From Candidatus Cryosericum terrychapinii (lineage in GTDB: Bacteria > Caldisericota > Caldisericia > Cryosericales > Cryosericaceae): DNA of 64,000 bases. The position numbers and the translations under genes are program-made. The stretch's first letter is position 1. The number at the start of each line of letters is the position of its first letter. Positions 60,689 through 64,000 of the stretch are shown here, in pieces. The stretch is from the NCBI RefSeq assembly GCF_003570925.1, contig NZ_QXIS01000006.1:83439-147438 (forward strand), in the 5' to 3' direction. Below the pieces are notes generated by a model. It did not search any database, was not told the origin of the DNA, and saw only the letters and a program-made list of their open reading frames with translations.

Positions 60689-61144
60689 CTAGAAGAAATC
60701 TGTCAGGTTTGGCAGGATGAGATACCGGTACGGCAGGACGACGACCAGTGCCCCGATCCAGCTGACAGTCAGTGTTGCGGCGAAAGCGATGCCCCACCAT
60801 AACACGGCCTGTCTGAACGACAGCCCCAGCATTGCTGACACGACCAGGCACGCGAGCACGAAGGCTGTGACGAACCAGAGGACCGCCCACGGAAGTGCCT
60901 GGAACAGCGTGCCTCGGATAAACGAGAATCGTAGCAGCGCTGTCGTGCGAGGCAGGATCAGCGGCCCAAACAGCAGAAGAAACGAGATGGCAGACACCAG
61001 GAATGCCTTGAACCAGGAGAGCTTGACGGGCAGACGGTACGTGTCATAGTGCACCATGAACAACATGACGAATGGTGCAACGACGACACCGCCTAGCAGT
61101 CCGGTCAGTCGAGCCGTAATCAGGCCCGGAATGATGCCGAACAT
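60689..61144 (-). CDS. Four-helix membrane protein, unknown (Yip1-like layout)
   Basis: 151 residues with four hydrophobic helices at about 8-30, 43-65, 83-108 and 115-140. It lies five bases before the sigma factor start and so is probably co-expressed with it. The spacing of helices resembles Yip1/DUF1282 proteins, but no motif confirms that. Confidence 0.5.
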   Translation of the reverse strand: MFGIIPGLITARLTGLLGGVVVAPFVMLFMVHYDTYRLPVKLSWFKAFLVSAISFLLLFGPLILPRTTALLRFSFIRGTLFQALPWAVLWFVTAFVLACLVVSAMLGLSFRQAVLWWGIAFAATLTVSWIGALVVVLPYRYLILPNLTDFF

Positions 61145-61153
61145 CTGCGCTCC

Positions 61154-61633
61154 CTACCCTCCCATCCCCGTCAGCTGGGCATGCAGTACGTTGCACCTGG
61201 CCACAAGAAGGCGGGTCCGTGTGATAGTTGTCAGGAAACGCTCCTGTCCTGCAGTACTCCTTTTCAGAAGTATCCATGCGGCTTCTACATGCTTCTCCGC
61301 AGCCAGTGCGAGGACGTCGGCGAGAAGGCAGTCACTGGCATGCTGGTCCCGGACAATACGTCGAGTTGCGCTGTTCACCTGATCGAGCGCAGCCAGGTAG
61401 GTGCGGACGAGGAAACGGTACTGTGGCGTAGTCCCTTTGAGTGAGCGCGCAAAGAGCAGTTCAGTGGTCACGAAGGCCGCCAGCCCGCGCGCAGTGTCCG
61501 AAGTCGTCTTGTTGTTGGTCCTGTAGAGATTCAGGTCGTCCGTGAACGTCGATGCCGCACTGGCGGCCGGTGCCAGCAGCGAACAACACAGCACGCCAAC
61601 CATCAGGCAGGAAATCAGTCTCAGTTTTCTCAT
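61154..61633 (-). CDS. Secreted protein, unknown function
   Basis: About 159 residues from ATG 61633. A Sec signal peptide with AASAA cleavage region spans the first 27 residues. The mature part is helical (LNLYRTNNKTTSDTARGLAAFVTTELLFARSL). It may be part of the sigma-controlled envelope operon. Confidence 0.5.
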   Translation of the reverse strand: MRKLRLISCLMVGVLCCSLLAPAASAASTFTDDLNLYRTNNKTTSDTARGLAAFVTTELLFARSLKGTTPQYRFLVRTYLAALDQVNSATRRIVRDQHASDCLLADVLALAAEKHVEAAWILLKRSTAGQERFLTTITRTRLLVARCNVLHAQLTGMGG

Positions 61634-61707
61634 CACATCACCCATCATTAGACAGCCGATGCTCCTGCATTGTTCACGGGCGGGCGTAGTCCCGCCCTGG
61701 CTGGAGG

Positions 61708-63153
61708 CTAGCCCGTATGGCTCAGCTCCAGGAAGGCCTGCAGCGCTTCCTCGAACCGTGAATCTTCCAGCAGACTGTTGGCGTATTGCATCGTCACATG
61801 AACGGGTTCGGCCGGTTGCAGCGGTCGTTTGGAAGGAGTGACCTCGGCGACGAATTCGGCCACAGATACTGGTTCCCGAATGACGGGGGGGATCGGCTGA
61901 GGAACACTGGACACTGGGCTGGATTCTTCCGTGGCTGAGTCCGGGGTGGAGGCCCGGACGACTTCGGGGCTGGTGTTGACCAGCGGACGGGACATCGGAG
62001 CCGGCGCGGGTGTCGGCCGCAAATCGCGTGCGATGAGCTGTGCCTGTTCCAGCATGCTCGCCATGTGGGCCATGACGGGCTGTGAGGGTACTGCCGGTTC
62101 TTCGGTCGTCAGGGAAGCGACCGCGGGGGAGATCTGGGGAGACGCTTCCGGTTCGGAAACTTGAGGTTGCTGGGGAATGCCCGGCAGCATAAAGGTCTTC
62201 TCAAGCGTGGTAGCAGTCCTTTCCTCACATGGCGTCAGGGCCGTTATGTCGAGAGCATCCACTTCCGTCGTTCCAATGAGGTTCTCCAGCTCCCGAACGG
62301 GCAGCACCATGGCGAAGATGGAGTCGGGAAGGTCCTCGAGAGACTTGATGAAGTTGATATGGCGTAGCGTCTCCTCATCGAGGTTGGAGTAGCCCAGGCC
62401 GGTGGCCCGGTCGTTGAGCGGGTCGACCTCGAGCAGACGCCGGACGAAGAGCTCCCCTTTCTGATGGTTGCCGAGCTGGTCGTCATACGTTTTCCACAGC
62501 AGATAGAGTCTCTCAGGAAATGCTTCATAACTTGCCAGACCGCTCTCCAGCAGGACGAGGGCCTCACGGATCTTGCCGCTGCGTCGCTGCAGAGAAGCAA
62601 ACAGTGCCTTCAGCACAGGGTCGGTCGGGTTCTGCTCGACCAGTTGCTGCACATCGGCCTCGGTCATGTCCGGGACGCGCAGTTTGAGGTTGCTGTATGC
62701 TGCGAGAAGTGGGTTCTGGACCTGGGCGACACAGATGGCCCGGCGGTTGCGGAGTCTGAGGTCAGTGAGGAAGGTGTTGTCGGAGGAGAGCGAGAGACAC
62801 TTCAGGAACGCGAGTTTGGCTTCGTCGGTGCGCCGCAGAGCCAGTAGGATGCTCGCGTGGACCAGATAGCAGAGGGGGCTGGCAGGATCGATGTTGAGCG
62901 CGTACCGGCTTTCAATGAGAGCTTCGCCGGGCTTGTTGCGAAGGTAGTACCCCAGCGCGATGGCCAGCTGGACGCGGAGGCTCTTGGAGGAGACCGACAG
63001 TGACGCTTCCAGAGCGGATTTGAGTGCATCCTGCGGGCGGTCGGAGAGGATGTACAGATACGTCTTGCCAACGCTGACCAGCCCGTCGTGCGGGTTGCGT
63101 TCGAACATCGCTTCGTACAGATTCAGCCGGTCGCCCAGGTTTTCCTGTGTCAT
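61708..63153 (-). CDS. TPR-repeat protein with Pro-rich linker
   Basis: 481 residues from ATG 63153 behind GAGGAG. TPR-like helical pairs cover about 8-250 (LYEAMFERNPHDGLVSVGKTYL; ALIESRYALNIDPASPLCYLVHASILLA; GELFVRRLLEVDPLNDRA). A long Pro/Ser/Glu-rich linker runs from about 325 to 445. A last TPR half, YANSLLEDSRFEEALQAFLEL, closes the protein. Lacking a signal peptide, it should be a cytoplasmic scaffold. Confidence 0.72.
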   Translation of the reverse strand: MTQENLGDRLNLYEAMFERNPHDGLVSVGKTYLYILSDRPQDALKSALEASLSVSSKSLRVQLAIALGYYLRNKPGEALIESRYALNIDPASPLCYLVHASILLALRRTDEAKLAFLKCLSLSSDNTFLTDLRLRNRRAICVAQVQNPLLAAYSNLKLRVPDMTEADVQQLVEQNPTDPVLKALFASLQRRSGKIREALVLLESGLASYEAFPERLYLLWKTYDDQLGNHQKGELFVRRLLEVDPLNDRATGLGYSNLDEETLRHINFIKSLEDLPDSIFAMVLPVRELENLIGTTEVDALDITALTPCEERTATTLEKTFMLPGIPQQPQVSEPEASPQISPAVASLTTEEPAVPSQPVMAHMASMLEQAQLIARDLRPTPAPAPMSRPLVNTSPEVVRASTPDSATEESSPVSSVPQPIPPVIREPVSVAEFVAEVTPSKRPLQPAEPVHVTMQYANSLLEDSRFEEALQAFLELSHTG

Positions 63154-63172
63154 TGCGTCACTCTCCTCGCAC

Positions 63173-63200
63173 ATTATTGCCCTCGAAGTTGTTTTGTCAA
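63173..63200 (-). promoter_or_regulatory. Promoter of the TPR gene and perhaps the sigma operon
   Basis: Minus-strand TTGACA (63200-63195), 16-base spacer, AATAAT (63178-63173). Confidence 0.55.
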
Positions 63201-63253
63201 AGCATTTTGGAGCGGCAATGCCCTGCAAAACGGCAGCACGTCGTTACTCCCGC

Positions 63254-64000
63254 CTAGCGCAGGAGCGACACCAGGTTCCAGCCCCAGTTGACCAGGGCGC
63301 CAAGGACGAGCGCCAGCACGACCTCGCCCACACTGACCAGCGCCGCGCGGCGATTGCCGAACTCACGTTTCAGTGCAGCGATGGTGCTGACACAGGGGAC
63401 GTAGAGCATGACGATCAGGGCGAAGACGTACATCTGCTGAGGTGTCACGACTGTCCCAAACTGGGATGTATGCATCAGCGTGGCCAGCATGATGAGCGCA
63501 AGCTCCTTGCGCAGGACGCCAAAGATGAGGACGACCAGCGCCACAGGAGGGAGCCCCAGGACACCCTGAGTGAAGGGCGCCGCCCATGTCGTGAGAGGAA
63601 TCAGCCACCCCAGTTTGTCGACAACATAGAGGACGACAGAGCCGGCCGCGATGATGGGGAACGCGAAGATCACGAAATCCTTGAGCCTGAACCAGGTCTG
63701 CTTGAACGTGATGCGCAGTGGCGGCCACTTCAGCTTCGGCATCTCCATGATGAGTCCTGGATTGGTCCCCGGGATGAAACGGTTCAGCACGCGCCCGACG
63801 ATGAAGACGATGATGAGACTGATGATGTACAACGACAGCGCGGGCCAGAAACCCATGAAGGCGCCTACGAGTCCCAGGATGACGACCGTGCGCGCTGAGC
63901 ATGGGACGAGCGTCGCGAGCACACCGGCGATGAAGCGGTCCCGGTCGCGTTCCATGATCCGTGTCCCCAGGACTGCGGGTACGTTACACCCAAACCCGAG
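63254..64000 (-). CDS. feoB: Ferrous iron transporter FeoB, C-terminal part (5' truncated by the window)
   Basis: The frame stays open to the window edge, where LGFGCNVPAVLGTRIMERDRDR can be read: GFGCNVPA is a FeoB Gate-motif. IAGVLATLVPCSARTVVIL, the FeoB-C helix pairs and VLRKELALIML follow. The G domain must lie beyond base 64000. It imports Fe2+. Confidence 0.9.
   Translation of the reverse strand, partial: LGFGCNVPAVLGTRIMERDRDRFIAGVLATLVPCSARTVVILGLVGAFMGFWPALSLYIISLIIVFIVGRVLNRFIPGTNPGLIMEMPKLKWPPLRITFKQTWFRLKDFVIFAFPIIAAGSVVLYVVDKLGWLIPLTTWAAPFTQGVLGLPPVALVVLIFGVLRKELALIMLATLMHTSQFGTVVTPQQMYVFALIVMLYVPCVSTIAALKREFGNRRAALVSVGEVVLALVLGALVNWGWNLVSLLR

Overview
The window is about 59% G+C, densely packed bacterial chromosome with short intergenic gaps, many ATGA start/stop overlaps and Shine-Dalgarno (SD) leaders. 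Copper-amine-oxidase-type 'stalk' domains on secreted proteins, M42 aminopeptidases, an adenosine-specific kinase and a lipobox-bearing YidC would suit an anaerobic lineage such as Caldisericota/Cryosericota or a Thermotogota neighbour. That placement is inference only; the window has no rRNA or universal phylogenetic marker apart from L34 and MnmE.

Layout. 0-4.6 kb: small membrane, secreted and acetyltransferase genes. 4.7 kb: tRNA-Gln. 4.9-5.9 kb: BadF/GlcNAc-kinase-type sugar kinase. 6.3-10.6 kb: an accessory island with visibly lower G+C, holding an orphan protein, a B12-binding radical SAM enzyme, a uracil-DNA-glycosylase-fold protein (these three overlap), a DUF3644/HEPN protein and a membrane-anchored HEPN-like protein. 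10.8-14.3 kb: PIG-L deacetylase, GPH sugar symporter and GH4 glycosidase operon. 14.5-17.9 kb: glucosyl-3-phosphoglycerate synthase with an extra N-terminal domain, coupled to a GH13 glucosidase. 18.1-21.6 kb: sugar ABC importer whose binding protein is fused to a stalk domain. 21.9-25.8 kb: rpmH-rnpA-yidD-yidC-khpB-mnmE. 25.9-27.5 kb: thiT and an EamA exporter behind a TPP riboswitch. 27.7-32.5 kb: BMP-type nucleoside ABC importer. 32.7-35.8 kb: three tandem M42 peptidases. 35.9-37.3 kb: second PIG-L protein. 37.4 kb: HU. 38.2-44.0 kb: RidA plus a complete molybdenum hydroxylase (xanthine-dehydrogenase family) operon with its own MocA, XdhC and MoaD-like proteins. 44.5-48.4 kb: 1307-residue surface protein with a 375-bp tandem duplication. 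48.5-54 kb: SIMPL protein, two-component system, OsmC, adenosine-specific kinase, AIM24. 54.1-56.4 kb: degenerate PEP-synthase-like protein. 56.5 kb: tRNA-Ser. 56.7-59.8 kb: GAF/GGDEF diguanylate cyclase. 60-63 kb: ECF sigma/anti-sigma operon with a TPR protein. The right edge cuts a FeoB gene.

Together the genes suggest a heterotroph living on oligosaccharides (perhaps amino sugars), peptides and nucleosides, with glucosylglycerate-type compatible solutes. Two cross-cutting observations stand out. Nearly all recognisable promoters have exactly a 16-bp spacer between TTGACA-like and TATACT/TAGAAT-like boxes, and several genes look leaderless. The 6.3-10.6 kb island is the best candidate for an undescribed system, because it joins radical SAM chemistry, a base-excision fold and HEPN nuclease-type proteins.
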